From Pseudomonadales bacterium (lineage in GTDB: Bacteria; Pseudomonadota; Gammaproteobacteria; Pseudomonadales; Halieaceae), in the NCBI GenBank assembly GCA_024234855.1, contig JACKNN010000008.1, positions 60,793-124,792 on the forward strand: 64,000 bases of DNA, written 5' to 3'. Position numbers and translations under genes: made by a program. The notes beneath the pieces were generated by a model that was not told the origin of the DNA, ran no database searches, and worked only from the letters and a program-made list of their open reading frames with translations. The first letter of the stretch is position 1; each line of letters begins with the position of its first letter. This document shows positions 24,871 to 34,561 of this stretch, in pieces.

Positions 24871-25734
24871 ATGTCCGCAGCACTGGTTAAGGAACTACGC
24901 GAGCGCACAGGCCTGGGCCTGTTGGAGTGCAAGAAAGCGCTGGCAGCCTGCGATGGTGATATCGAGCTGGCGATCGAGGAACTGCGCAAGTCAAGCGGCA
25001 TGAAGGCCGCCAAGAAGGCGGGGCGCACCGCCGCCGATGGCGTGGTCGCTGCCCGCGTTGCCGATGACGGCAGCTACGCCGTGTTGGTCGAAGTGAACTC
25101 TGAAACCGACTTTGTCGCCCGCGATGCCGGCTTCCTCGCGTTTGTCGACAAGGTGCTGGACGCGGCGTTTACCGGCCGACAGACCGATGTTGCCGCCCTC
25201 ATGGCGGGCGACCTGGAAGCCACGCGCGAAGCCCTGGTGCAGAAAATCGGCGAAAATATTGGCGTGCGCCGTATTGCGCTGATGAGTGCGGATGCGGGCG
25301 TGGTCGGCGCCTATGTGCATGGCAACAACCGTATTGCCGTACTGGTTGCGCTCACCGGCGGCGACAATGACCTGGCCAGGGACGTGGCCATGCACGTGGC
25401 CGCAGTCAACCCCCAGGTGGTTTCGCCCGCCGATATGCCGGCAGAGGCGATCGCCAAGGAAAAGGAAATCTACACCGCGCAGGCGCAGGACTCCGGCAAG
25501 CCCGCCGATATCATTGAGAAAATGATCGGTGGCCGCATCAAGAAATTCCTGGCGGAGAACAGCCTGCTGGAGCAGGCTTTCGTCAAGAACCCGGATATTA
25601 CTGTCGGAAAACTGGTGGCGGGCGCCGGCGCCGGTGTCAGCAGCTTTGTTCGTTTCGAGGTCGGTGAGGGTATCGCCGTTGAGAAAGTGGATTTCGCTGA
25701 GGAAGTGGCGGCCCAGCTCAAGCCCAAAGGCTGA
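24871..25734 (+). CDS. tsf: Elongation factor Ts
   Basis: EF-Ts recycles EF-Tu by nucleotide exchange. The 287-residue protein shows the N-terminal UBA-like module (VKELRERTGLGLLECKKAL), the TDFVARD motif (in NSETDFVARDAGF) that contacts EF-Tu, and the dimer-type C-terminal module. Two ATG codons lie close together (24865 and 24871). The second is preferred because AGGAG ends 8 bases before it, while the first would leave only 2 bases. Confidence 0.96.
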   Translation: MSAALVKELRERTGLGLLECKKALAACDGDIELAIEELRKSSGMKAAKKAGRTAADGVVAARVADDGSYAVLVEVNSETDFVARDAGFLAFVDKVLDAAFTGRQTDVAALMAGDLEATREALVQKIGENIGVRRIALMSADAGVVGAYVHGNNRIAVLVALTGGDNDLARDVAMHVAAVNPQVVSPADMPAEAIAKEKEIYTAQAQDSGKPADIIEKMIGGRIKKFLAENSLLEQAFVKNPDITVGKLVAGAGAGVSSFVRFEVGEGIAVEKVDFAEEVAAQLKPKG

Positions 25735-25758
25735 GCGAGCGGGCACAGGTATCCTGTT

Positions 25759-25784
25759 CGGGGCTTCGGCCCCCGCGCTTTTTT
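25759..25784 (+). terminator. Possible terminator after tsf
   Basis: A GGGGC-TTCG-GCCCC stem-loop with a stable TTCG tetraloop is followed, after a few bases, by six T. The short gap between stem and T run makes it less than ideal. It would separate rpsB-tsf from pyrH-frr. Confidence 0.6.
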
Positions 25785-25851
25785 AGCGCGTTCCCCTAGG
25801 GTGTTGGCGCCGACTCCTGTAAGATACCGGCCTGCTCAGGAGAGGATATTT

Positions 25852-26577
25852 ATGCCGCAATCGGTGGGTGACAAAAAGTACAAACGCATCCTGCTCAAGC
25901 TCAGTGGCGAGGCCTTGACCGGGCAGGAAAGTTTCGGAATAGACCCGAAAATCCTTGACCGCATGGCGCTTGAGGTCGGGCAGCTCGTTGGTATCGGTGT
26001 GCAGGTGGGCCTGGTGGTGGGTGGCGGCAACCTGTTTCGCGGGGCATCCCTGCAGGCCGCAGGGCTCGACCGCGTCACCGGCGATCACATGGGCATGCTG
26101 GCCACCGTGATGAATGCGCTGGCCCTGCGCGATGCCCTGGAGCGTTCCAATATCTCGACCCAGGTCATGTCCGCAATTCCGATGAGCGGCGTGGTCGATC
26201 ACTACGACAGGCGCAAGGCCATTCGCGCCCTCAGTAATGGCGATGTGGTTATTTTTGCCGCCGGTACCGGCAACCCCTTTTTCACTACCGACTCCTCGGC
26301 CTGCCTGCGCGGCATCGAGGTTGATGCCGAGCTGGTGCTGAAGGCCACCAAGGTCGATGGCGTCTATTCCGCCGACCCGATGAAATTTCCCGATGCGATC
26401 AGGTACGATCGCCTGAGTTACGACGAGGTGCTGGACAAGAAACTTGAGGTCATGGACCTGACTGCCATCTGCCTGTGCCGCGACCACAAGATGCCGGTGC
26501 GGGTGTTCGAAATGGAGAAGCGCGGTGCGTTGCTCAATATTGTCAGGGGCGGTGACGACGGAACCCTGATCCAGTGA
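25852..26577 (+). CDS. pyrH: UMP kinase
   Basis: PyrH phosphorylates UMP to UDP, which feeds RNA, cell wall and LPS synthesis. The 241-residue protein has the amino-acid-kinase fold with YKRILLKLSGEAL at the start, VVVGGGNLFRG, and the DHMGMLATVMNALAL and AAGTGNPFFTTDSSA motifs. The ATG at 25852 has AGGAGAGG upstream. It sits in the common rpsB-tsf-pyrH-frr order. Confidence 0.98.
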   Translation: MPQSVGDKKYKRILLKLSGEALTGQESFGIDPKILDRMALEVGQLVGIGVQVGLVVGGGNLFRGASLQAAGLDRVTGDHMGMLATVMNALALRDALERSNISTQVMSAIPMSGVVDHYDRRKAIRALSNGDVVIFAAGTGNPFFTTDSSACLRGIEVDAELVLKATKVDGVYSADPMKFPDAIRYDRLSYDEVLDKKLEVMDLTAICLCRDHKMPVRVFEMEKRGALLNIVRGGDDGTLIQ

Positions 26578-26607
26578 TGGGCTGCGCCCCGAGGAGGACA
26601 TAGCAAG

Positions 26608-27165
26608 GTGATCAACGATATCAAGAACGAAGCCCGCGAGCGGATGGAAAAGAGCCTCGAGGCGCTGACCCACCATTTCAACAAGATCCGCACGGGTCGC
26701 GCCCATCCCAGTCTGCTGGACGGGGTGCGGGTGGAATACTACGGCGCCGATACGCCGCTATCCCAGATGGCGAATATATCCGTGGAGGATGCCCGTACCC
26801 TCGCGCTGACGCCATGGGATAAATCCATGGTGCCGCAGATCGAGCGGGCCATCATGAAATCCGACCTGGGCCTGAATCCCTCCACCGCGGGCGGGGTCAT
26901 CCGTATCCCCATGCCGATGCTCACCGAGGAGACCCGCAAGGGTTTTACGCGCCAGGCCCGGGCCGAGGCGGAATCGGCCCGCGTCTCAGTGCGCAACGCG
27001 CGCCGCGACGCAATGGCAATGCTCAAGGAACTTGTCAAGGACAAGGAAATCGGCGAGGACGATGAGCGCCGCGGCCAGGAAGACGTGCAGAAATTAACCG
27101 ATTCTTATATCGCCCAGGTTGAAAAGCTACTGGCCGAGAAAGAAGCGGACCTGATGGAAATCTGA
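26608..27165 (+). CDS. frr: Ribosome recycling factor
   Basis: Frr splits the post-termination ribosome together with EF-G. The 185-residue, mostly helical protein contains the expected KIRTGRAHPSLLDGV segment, SNPSTAG-like LNPSTAGGVIRIPMP and RDAMAMLKELVKDKEI. A GTG start is used at 26608 with GAGGAGGA upstream. It lies 30 bases after pyrH and 10 before uppS. Confidence 0.97.
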   Translation: MINDIKNEARERMEKSLEALTHHFNKIRTGRAHPSLLDGVRVEYYGADTPLSQMANISVEDARTLALTPWDKSMVPQIERAIMKSDLGLNPSTAGGVIRIPMPMLTEETRKGFTRQARAEAESARVSVRNARRDAMAMLKELVKDKEIGEDDERRGQEDVQKLTDSYIAQVEKLLAEKEADLMEI

Positions 27166-27175
27166 ACCTTCCCGG

Positions 27176-27958
27176 ATGCGCATCAGCGACACATCATCCC
27201 GGCCGGGCGATGAGCCGGGCCAGGTCATTCCACGCCATGTGGCGATTATCATGGACGGCAATAACCGCTGGGCCAGGAGTCGCAGCCTGCCCGGCCCGGT
27301 GGGCCACAGGGCCGGGGTAGAGGCTGTGCGCGGGGTGCTGCGGGCCTGCCGGCGGCACGGCGTCGAAGTGTTGACCCTGTTTGCCTTCAGCAGTGAAAAC
27401 TGGGGTCGGCCCCAGCCCGAAGTGCGCGCCCTGCTGGCCCTGTTGTCGCGCTACCTGCGCAGCGAAGTCAGGGAACTGCACAAGGACGGTATTCGCCTGC
27501 GCTTCATCGGGCAGCGCGACCGCTTCAGCGAGCGCCTGCGGCGGTTGATGCTGCAATCGGAGCAACTCACCGCCGGCAACACCAGCGCCACGGTCGTCAT
27601 CGCCGTCGATTACGGCGGCCAATGGGATATCGCCCTGGCTGCGCAGAAACTGGCGCAGCGTGTGCTGGAGGGCAGCCTGAAGCCGCAGGAGATCACTCCC
27701 GAACTGATGGACAGGAACATCTCGATCAGTGACCTGCCCCGCCCGGACTTGTGCATCCGGACCGGTGGTGACGCCCGGGTCAGCAACTTCATGCTCTGGC
27801 ATTTTGCCTACACGGAACTTTACTTCACCAACACCCTGTGGCCGGATTTCGACGAGGTCGCGTTCGCGGGCGCGCTGGCTGATTACAGTCGCCGGGAGCG
27901 CCGCTTCGGCCTGCGGGATGCGCCGGGCCTGATCGGGCAGGAGGAAGCGAGTGCTTAA
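27176..27958 (+). CDS. uppS: Undecaprenyl diphosphate synthase
   Basis: UppS extends farnesyl diphosphate with isopentenyl units to the C55 carrier used for peptidoglycan and LPS. The 260-residue protein has IIMDGNNRWA with the catalytic Asp, FAFSSENWGRP, and the late DLCIRTGGDARVSNFMLW and ELYFTNTLWPDFD motifs. It overlaps cdsA by 8 bases. Confidence 0.97.
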   Translation: MRISDTSSRPGDEPGQVIPRHVAIIMDGNNRWARSRSLPGPVGHRAGVEAVRGVLRACRRHGVEVLTLFAFSSENWGRPQPEVRALLALLSRYLRSEVRELHKDGIRLRFIGQRDRFSERLRRLMLQSEQLTAGNTSATVVIAVDYGGQWDIALAAQKLAQRVLEGSLKPQEITPELMDRNISISDLPRPDLCIRTGGDARVSNFMLWHFAYTELYFTNTLWPDFDEVAFAGALADYSRRERRFGLRDAPGLIGQEEASA

Positions 27959-28787
27959 GCAGCGGGTGGTGACTGCCCTCATCATGGCGGGACTGTTCCT
28001 GGCGGCGGTGGCCTTTCTGTCGCTGCCGTGGCTCGCCCTGATGTTCGGGATCCTGATATGCCTGGGTGCCTGGGAGTGGTCGCGCCTGTGCGGCTGGAAC
28101 ACGCCGCTCACATGCGGTCTCTATGCACTGGCTATTGCCGTGGTGCTCAGCGCGCTATACCAGTACAACCAGCTCGGTGCGGCACCGCAGCGGGAACAGG
28201 TGCAGCCTTTTCTCGGGCTGGCCTGTTTGTGGTGGTCACTGGCGCTGTTGTGGGTCAAGGGTTATCCCGGCAGTGCCGCGTTCTGGCGCAACCGGGTGAT
28301 GCGCAACCTGATGGGCGTGCTCGTGCTCGCGCCGGCCTGGATGGCCGCCGTCTACCTGGTGAGCTTCCCCCGGGGCGGCGGCCTGATCGTGGTGATGGTG
28401 CTGATTGTCGCGGCGGCGGATATCGGCGCCTATTTTTCCGGCAAGGCCTGGGGCCGGCACAAGCTCGCCGAAGTGGTGAGCCCGAAGAAAACCTGGGAAG
28501 GATTCTGGGGCGGCATGTCCGCCTGCGTGGCGTTGGCCGTGTTGCTGTGGTCGCAGTTGCCCAACCAGCAGGCGCACGTCAGCCTCGCCGCCGTGCTGGT
28601 GGTTTGCCTGGCCACGGCCCTGGCCTCCGTGGTGGGCGACCTGACGGTGAGCATGGTCAAGCGCGAGGCGGGGGTGAAGGACAGCGGCAGCCTGCTGCCG
28701 GGGCACGGCGGCGTGCTCGACCGCCTCGACAGCCTGTGCGGGGCGGCGCCGGTGTTCGCCCTCGGCCTGCTACTGGCGGGGTGGTAG
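27951..28787 (+). CDS. cdsA: Phosphatidate cytidylyltransferase
   Basis: CdsA makes CDP-diacylglycerol, the precursor of all bacterial phospholipids. It is a 278-residue polytopic inner-membrane protein with several helices and the C-terminal family signature (KREAGVKDSGSLLPGHGGVLDRLDS in parts: KDSGSLLPGHGG and LDRLDSL). The SPKKTWEGFWGG segment is also conserved. It uses a GTG start inside the end of uppS. Confidence 0.96.
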   Translation: MLKQRVVTALIMAGLFLAAVAFLSLPWLALMFGILICLGAWEWSRLCGWNTPLTCGLYALAIAVVLSALYQYNQLGAAPQREQVQPFLGLACLWWSLALLWVKGYPGSAAFWRNRVMRNLMGVLVLAPAWMAAVYLVSFPRGGGLIVVMVLIVAAADIGAYFSGKAWGRHKLAEVVSPKKTWEGFWGGMSACVALAVLLWSQLPNQQAHVSLAAVLVVCLATALASVVGDLTVSMVKREAGVKDSGSLLPGHGGVLDRLDSLCGAAPVFALGLLLAGW

Positions 28788-28789
28788 CC

Positions 28790-30007
28790 GTGCAGGCAGG
28801 GCGGCGCATGGTCAGCGTACTCGGGTCCACGGGCTCGATAGGGGTCAGTACCCTTGACGTGATTGCCGGCCATCCGGACCGCTTTGGCGTTTACGGCCTG
28901 GCCGCCAGTTCCTCGGTTGCCACTTTGCTGGCCCAGTGCCTGGCGTTTCAGCCCCGTTATGCGGTAATGATGGATGCGGCGGCGGCGGAAGAGCTGCGCC
29001 GCCAACTTCCCGCCGACTGCGGTACCGAGGTGCTGCAGGGCGAAGCCGGCCTGTCCCGCATCGCGGCGGCCACGGAGGTCGATACCGTGATGGCGGCCAT
29101 CGTCGGCGCCGCGGGTTTGCCTTCCGCGCTGGCGGCGGCCCGGGCGGGCAAGACACTGCTGCTGGCCAACAAGGAATCCCTGGTCATGGGCGGGCACCTG
29201 CTGATGCAGGCGGTGCAGCAGTCCGGCGCCCGGCTACTGCCCATAGACAGTGAACACAATGCCATTTTCCAGTGCATGCCGGTCAACCCGGCCAGCGCGG
29301 CGCCTTCGCTGGCGGGGGTGGACAAGGTGTTACTGACGGCGTCCGGCGGGCCATTTCGCCAGTGGAGCCGCGCCCGCATGGACGAGGCGACACCCGACGA
29401 GGCCTGCGCCCATCCCAACTGGTCGATGGGCCGCAAGATATCGGTCGACTCGGCCAGCCTGATGAACAAGGGGCTGGAACTGATCGAGGCCTGTTGGATT
29501 TTTGACCTGGCGCCCGGGCAGATAGAGGTGGTTGTCCACCCCCAGAGTATCATCCACTCGATGGTCCAGTACCGCGACGGCTCGGTGCTGGCGCAGATGG
29601 GCAACCCCGACATGCGCACCCCCATCGCCTATGGCCTCGGCTGGCCCGAGCGGCTGGTGTCCGGGGTGGCGCCGCTGGATCTCATCGCTACCGCACGGCT
29701 GGACTTCGAGGCGCCGGACGAGGGCCGCTTTCCCTGCCTGCGCCTGGCGCGGGAGGCGGTGGCGGCAGGCGGAACCGCGATGGCCATCTGCAACGCTGCC
29801 AACGAGATCGCGGTCGCCGCGTTTCTCGATGGGATGATCCGTTTTACCGCCATTCCGCTGGTGATTGAGCAAACCCTGGAGCGCATGACCATAGTTGAAC
29901 CGACCTCCCTGGCCGTGGTCGAATCAGCGGATGTAGCAGCGCGTAGTGTCGCCGGGGAACGGGTCGCGACCCTGTTGCGGGGCGGCAGGAGAGCGGGGGT
30001 CGCTTGA
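28790..30007 (+). CDS. dxr: 1-deoxy-D-xylulose 5-phosphate reductoisomerase
   Basis: Dxr carries out the first committed step of the MEP isoprenoid pathway with NADPH. The 405-residue product has a GSTGSIGVSTLDVI dinucleotide motif, the LLANKESLVMGG segment, metal and substrate residues in DSEHNAIFQC, the flexible loop SGGPFR and HPNWSMGRKISVDSASL. Start codons at 28781, 28790 (GTG) and 28808 (ATG) are in frame; 28790 is a compromise and the exact start is uncertain. The stop overlaps the rseP start (TGATG). Confidence 0.95.
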   Translation: MQAGRRMVSVLGSTGSIGVSTLDVIAGHPDRFGVYGLAASSSVATLLAQCLAFQPRYAVMMDAAAAEELRRQLPADCGTEVLQGEAGLSRIAAATEVDTVMAAIVGAAGLPSALAAARAGKTLLLANKESLVMGGHLLMQAVQQSGARLLPIDSEHNAIFQCMPVNPASAAPSLAGVDKVLLTASGGPFRQWSRARMDEATPDEACAHPNWSMGRKISVDSASLMNKGLELIEACWIFDLAPGQIEVVVHPQSIIHSMVQYRDGSVLAQMGNPDMRTPIAYGLGWPERLVSGVAPLDLIATARLDFEAPDEGRFPCLRLAREAVAAGGTAMAICNAANEIAVAAFLDGMIRFTAIPLVIEQTLERMTIVEPTSLAVVESADVAARSVAGERVATLLRGGRRAGVA

Positions 30008-31362
30008 TGGACATGGCTTACACTATCGGGATCACCCTGGCGACCCTCGCCATATTGGTGGTCGTTCACGAGTTTGGTCACTTCTGGGTGGCCCGGCGTT
30101 GCGGCGTGAAGGTGCTGCGGTTCTCCATCGGCTTCGGCCCCTCGCTGCTGTGCTGGCGCGACCGGCTGGGCACCGAGTACAGCATAGCCGCGCTCCCCCT
30201 GGGCGGCTTCGTCAAGATGCTGGATGAGCGGGAGGGAGAGGTGCCCGCTACCGAGCTCGACCAGGCGTTCAATCGCAAGCCGGTGTTGCAGCGTATCGCC
30301 GTCGTCAGCGCGGGCCCGCTGGCCAATTTCATCCTCGCCATCGCCGTTTACTGGGGCCTGTTCACGGCCGGTGAGAGCGGCTATGCGCCGGTTATAGGCG
30401 AGATCGAGGTGGGTTCGATCGCCGACGTGGCCGGGCTGGAGGCGGGCCAGGAAATCGTCGCGATCGATGGCGTGGGCACGCCCACGTGGCAGGCCCTCAG
30501 TTTTCGCCTGCTGGACCGCATCGGTGATACCGGGACGGTTACCTTCACGGTGAAATATCCCGGCTCGGCGATGGTCTACGAGTCGGAAGCGCATATTGAT
30601 CGCTGGCTGGCGGGGGAGGAGCAGCCAGACCTGTTTGGTGGCCTTGGCATCACCATGTACACCCCCCCGGTACCGCCGGTGGTGGGGCAGGTGATTGCGG
30701 GCGGGGCGGCGGACCTCGCCGGGCTGCTGTCCGGCGATGAGGTGGTTGCCGCCGATGGTGTGCCCATGCCCCTGTGGCTCGACTGGGTGAACTACGTTCG
30801 GGCCCGTCCCGGCGAGCCGATTGACGTCGAGTATCGACGCGACGGGCAGCTGCTCCAGCTCACCCTCGTTCCCGAGCGTGTTGTAGGGGAGGACGGCGAG
30901 GCCATTGGCCGGGTCGGCCTGGGGGTGGAGTTGCCGACAATGCCGGCGGAGCTGCTGCGCAAGTTTGAACGCGGCCCGTTCGAAGCCCTGGGCGCCAGCC
31001 TGCTGCGCACCGGCGATTTGACCGTCTTTACCCTGAAGTCCATTAAGAAGATGGTGCAGGGCCTGATCTCGCCAAAAAACTTGAGCGGCCCGATCACCAT
31101 TGCTAAAGTGGCCAGCGCGTCGGCCAAGTCTGGCCTCGAGGCCTATTTCAGCTTCCTGGCCCTGCTCAGTGTGAGCCTGGCAGTGCTCAACCTGCTGCCT
31201 ATCCCGGTTCTGGATGGGGGGCATTTACTGTTTTACTTCGCGGAGCTATTGGCGGGCAGGCCAGTACCTGAGAAGATACAGGCCCTCGGCTACCAGGTGG
31301 GCCTGTTGCTGGTGCTCGGAATAATGTTCCTGGCCCTGTATAACGATTTTTCACGCCTGTAG
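30007..31362 (+). CDS. rseP: Site-2 protease RseP (regulator of sigma E)
   Basis: RseP is an intramembrane zinc protease that cuts the anti-sigma factor RseA and clears signal peptides. The 451-residue protein has the HEFGH zinc site near the start (VVVHEFGHFWVARR), the second metal motif LLPIPVLDGGHL near the end, four membrane segments, and two PDZ domains between them. The domain layout is that of E. coli RseP. The ATG at 30007 overlaps the dxr stop; a TTG one codon earlier is less likely. Confidence 0.96.
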   Translation: MDMAYTIGITLATLAILVVVHEFGHFWVARRCGVKVLRFSIGFGPSLLCWRDRLGTEYSIAALPLGGFVKMLDEREGEVPATELDQAFNRKPVLQRIAVVSAGPLANFILAIAVYWGLFTAGESGYAPVIGEIEVGSIADVAGLEAGQEIVAIDGVGTPTWQALSFRLLDRIGDTGTVTFTVKYPGSAMVYESEAHIDRWLAGEEQPDLFGGLGITMYTPPVPPVVGQVIAGGAADLAGLLSGDEVVAADGVPMPLWLDWVNYVRARPGEPIDVEYRRDGQLLQLTLVPERVVGEDGEAIGRVGLGVELPTMPAELLRKFERGPFEALGASLLRTGDLTVFTLKSIKKMVQGLISPKNLSGPITIAKVASASAKSGLEAYFSFLALLSVSLAVLNLLPIPVLDGGHLLFYFAELLAGRPVPEKIQALGYQVGLLLVLGIMFLALYNDFSRL

Positions 31363-31404
31363 TGAGTCCCTGCCGGCAGGCACTACCCGTCTATTGAGAG
31401 AATT

Positions 31405-34005
31405 TTGATTAAGCGTATAAGTATATTTCTCGCCCTGGCCCTGGTGTTACTGGCGCCGCTGGCTTCGGCGGAGACGTTTATCGTTGCCGACATCCGCGTC
31501 GAGGGTTTGCAGCGGGTATCCGCCGGTACCGTATTCGCCGCTTTGCCGGTAGCGGTGGGCGATGTGGTGGATGATGCGGCGATCCGCGCCGCGGCGCGCA
31601 GCCTGTTTGCCACCGGCAACTTCGACGATATCCACATCGGCCGGGACAACAATGTGCTGGTGGTGGTCGTGGTGGAGCGTCCCAGCATCAGTGAAATCAA
31701 TATAGAGGGCAACAAGGCGATCGAAACCGAGGCACTGCTGGATGGCCTCAAGGGAGCCGGTCTGGCCGTGGGGCAGGTATTCCAGCGCTCAACGCTGGAG
31801 GGGATGCAGCTGGAACTGCAGCGCCAGTACGTGCAGCAGGGCCGCTACGACGCCAATATCGAGACCGAGGTCATCCCCGAGCCGCGCAACCGGGTGACTA
31901 TCAATATCAACGTCGATGAGGGCACTGTCGCGGCCATCAAACACATCAACGTGGTCGGTAACCAGGCCTTCAGCGACGAGGAAATCGCCGACCTGTTCGA
32001 GCTCCAGACCACCGGCTGGCTGTCTTTTTTCAGCAACGATGACAAGTATTCCAAGGAAAAGCTCACCGGCGACCTGGAAAAACTGACCTCCTATTACATG
32101 GACCGCGGTTACCTGCAGTTCACCATCGACTCCACCCAGGTGTCGGTCTCGCCCAATATGGAAGAGGTCTACATCACTGCCAATATTACCGAGGGCAAGG
32201 TTTTCACCATCAGCACGGTGGGCCTGTCGGGCGACCTGGTGCTGCCGGAGGCGGACCTCAAGCGCTTCCTGCTGGTGTCCGAGGGGCAGATTTTCTCGCA
32301 GCAGCTGGTGACCAGCACCGAGGAGTACCTCACCCGGCGCCTGGGCAACGACGGCTATAATTTCGCCAAGGTGACCGGCATCCCCGAGGTCAACGAAGAA
32401 GACAATACGGTTGCCATGAAGTTCTTTGTCGATCCGGGCAAGCGCACCTATGTGCGACGGATCAACTTCAAGGGTAATCTGAAAACAGCCGATAACGTAC
32501 TGCGGCGCGAAATGCGGCAGATGGAATCCGCTCCCGCATCGGCGGCCAATATCGAGCAGTCCCGGGTGCGACTGGAACGCCTGGGCTTCTTCAGCAAGGC
32601 CACTGTCGAAACCAAGGAAGTGCCTGGCCACGACGACCTGATCGACGCTGATTTTACCGTCGAGGAACAGTCCTCTGGCAGCATAGGGGCCAGCGTCGGT
32701 TACGCCCAGGACGCCGGTATTATCCTCGGCTTGAATGTGCAGCAGGACAACTTCCTGGGCACTGGCAAACGCATCGGCCTGGGCCTGAACCGCTCCAAGT
32801 ACCAGGACTTGTATAACTTCAGCTACACCAATCCCTACTTTACCGAGGACGGCGTCAGTCGCGGTTTCAATATATACTACCGCTCCACCGACCTGTCCGA
32901 GGTCAACGTCGCGAGCTACTCAACCAACACCCTGGGCGGCAATATCAATTTCGGCTACCCCATCAAGGAAACCCAGCGCCTTGGCTTCAGTTTCGGGGTT
33001 GCCAACACGGATGTCACCGCCGGCCGCTACGCGGTACAGGAGATCAAGGGCAGCCCACGCCTGGAGCAATCCGTGGATGACTGGTTTGTGAACACGCTGC
33101 GTCCCGATGGCACCTACAGCGCGGTCGAAGTGCTGGAGCCGATCAGCACCCTGCCGCCGGAGTACGAGATTGCGCCGCGGCAGGAGGGCTTCCTCGATGC
33201 CAATGGCAATGAATTTTTGAACTATACGGTTACCGGCAGCTGGAGCCAGTCCACCTTGAACCGCGGCCGTATGGCCACCCGCGGCGCGGCCCAGACGATT
33301 GCCCTGGAAGTGTCGATTCCCGCTTCCGACCTGGAGTTTTACAAGCTGACCTACAACGGCGAAATCTACTTCCCGATCTTCTTCCTGCCGCCGAGCTGGA
33401 CCCTGCGTCTGCGCAGTGAACTGGGCTACGGCGACGGCTGGGGTGATACCAAGGGCCTGCCGTTCTACGAGAACTTTTTCGCCGGGGGCTTTGGCTCCGT
33501 GCGGGGCTACCAGAGCAATACCCTCGGCCCCCGCAGTTCCCCGGCGCTGCCCTACTCCGTGGCCCAGCCGGTGACCAAGATTGACGCGAATGGCAACCCG
33601 CTGCAGTACGGCGGCCCCAAGGGCAATGAATACGGGTATGTCTACCTGCCGGCCGCGGGCAAGCTGGCCGTGCAGTTGCCGAATAACAACGGCGACCCCT
33701 TTGGCGGCAACGTCCTGGTGGTGGGCGGCGCCGAAGTGATTTTCCCGCTGCCGTTTATCAAGGACCAGAACAGCCTGCGCACGGCCTTCTTCTTGGACGC
33801 GGGCAACGTGTTCAGCACCGACTGTGGGAAGACCCAGCTGAACTGTTACAATGTCGAGTTCGACAAGATCCGCTATTCAGTGGGGGTCGGCCTGACGTGG
33901 ATTACCGGTTTCGGTCCGCTGACGTTCAGCCTGGCCAAGCCGTTTAATGAAGACGAGTACGATCAGGACGAAGTGTTCCAGTTCACACTCGGTCGTGGGT
34001 TTTAA
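31405..34005 (+). CDS. bamA: Outer-membrane protein assembly factor BamA
   Basis: BamA inserts beta-barrel proteins into the outer membrane. The 866-residue protein has a signal peptide ending PLASA, five POTRA domains (about residues 25-425) and a C-terminal 16-strand barrel that ends in the usual aromatic residue (FTLGRGF). The conserved VRGY motif (FGSVRGYQ) that points into the barrel is present. It is about 50 residues longer than E. coli BamA, mainly through extracellular-loop segments. The start codon appears to be TTG, with GAGAG upstream; no ATG or GTG fits before the signal peptide. Confidence 0.96.
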   Translation: MIKRISIFLALALVLLAPLASAETFIVADIRVEGLQRVSAGTVFAALPVAVGDVVDDAAIRAAARSLFATGNFDDIHIGRDNNVLVVVVVERPSISEINIEGNKAIETEALLDGLKGAGLAVGQVFQRSTLEGMQLELQRQYVQQGRYDANIETEVIPEPRNRVTININVDEGTVAAIKHINVVGNQAFSDEEIADLFELQTTGWLSFFSNDDKYSKEKLTGDLEKLTSYYMDRGYLQFTIDSTQVSVSPNMEEVYITANITEGKVFTISTVGLSGDLVLPEADLKRFLLVSEGQIFSQQLVTSTEEYLTRRLGNDGYNFAKVTGIPEVNEEDNTVAMKFFVDPGKRTYVRRINFKGNLKTADNVLRREMRQMESAPASAANIEQSRVRLERLGFFSKATVETKEVPGHDDLIDADFTVEEQSSGSIGASVGYAQDAGIILGLNVQQDNFLGTGKRIGLGLNRSKYQDLYNFSYTNPYFTEDGVSRGFNIYYRSTDLSEVNVASYSTNTLGGNINFGYPIKETQRLGFSFGVANTDVTAGRYAVQEIKGSPRLEQSVDDWFVNTLRPDGTYSAVEVLEPISTLPPEYEIAPRQEGFLDANGNEFLNYTVTGSWSQSTLNRGRMATRGAAQTIALEVSIPASDLEFYKLTYNGEIYFPIFFLPPSWTLRLRSELGYGDGWGDTKGLPFYENFFAGGFGSVRGYQSNTLGPRSSPALPYSVAQPVTKIDANGNPLQYGGPKGNEYGYVYLPAAGKLAVQLPNNNGDPFGGNVLVVGGAEVIFPLPFIKDQNSLRTAFFLDAGNVFSTDCGKTQLNCYNVEFDKIRYSVGVGLTWITGFGPLTFSLAKPFNEDEYDQDEVFQFTLGRGF

Positions 34006-34035
34006 CTAGTACTTTGATATTCTCTGGAGAAAACT

Positions 34036-34554
34036 GTGCCTAAGCTGCTCAAAATTACATTTGCGTTATTGGTTCTGGCTCTGCCTGCTGCCGGCTGGGC
34101 CCAGGGGAAAATAGCCGTGGTCGATTTACAGGAGGCGATTTTGCAGACGGACGTCGCCCAGAAGCGACTGGAGGAGATCCGCAGCCAGGACGACTTCAAA
34201 ACCGACAAGGCTGAGTTTGAACGCCTCAAGAAAGAAATGGACGAAATGGTCAAGAAGTTCCAGAAAGATGCTGCCGTCATGAGCCAGGAGCAGCAGACGG
34301 CTGCGCGCCAGAAACTCGCCAGCAAGCAGGCGGACCTGGAGCATGTGGTGGGCAAGGTGCAGCAAACCGAGCAGGCGGCTGCCCAGTCGCTGCTGCAGGA
34401 ACTGGGCCCCAAGGTCCAGGAAGTCCTGCGCGATATCATCACCACTGAAGGTATCGGCCTGCTGCTTCAGCGCGGTGCGGTTATCCACGCGGATGCCAGC
34501 TACAGCATCACCGCCAAGGTGACTGACAAGCTCAACCAGATGGCGGCGAAGTAG
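34036..34554 (+). CDS. skp: Periplasmic chaperone Skp/OmpH
   Basis: Skp is a trimeric jellyfish-shaped chaperone that keeps outer-membrane proteins soluble on the way to BamA. The 172-residue protein has a signal peptide (LLKITFALLVLALPAAGWAQ), the core strand KIAVVDLQEAI, two long charged helices forming the tentacles (about residues 45-115) and a C-terminal core segment. It uses a GTG start. It lies between bamA and lpxD as in most relatives. Confidence 0.94.
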   Translation: MPKLLKITFALLVLALPAAGWAQGKIAVVDLQEAILQTDVAQKRLEEIRSQDDFKTDKAEFERLKKEMDEMVKKFQKDAAVMSQEQQTAARQKLASKQADLEHVVGKVQQTEQAAAQSLLQELGPKVQEVLRDIITTEGIGLLLQRGAVIHADASYSITAKVTDKLNQMAAK

Positions 34555-34561
34555 ATACGGC

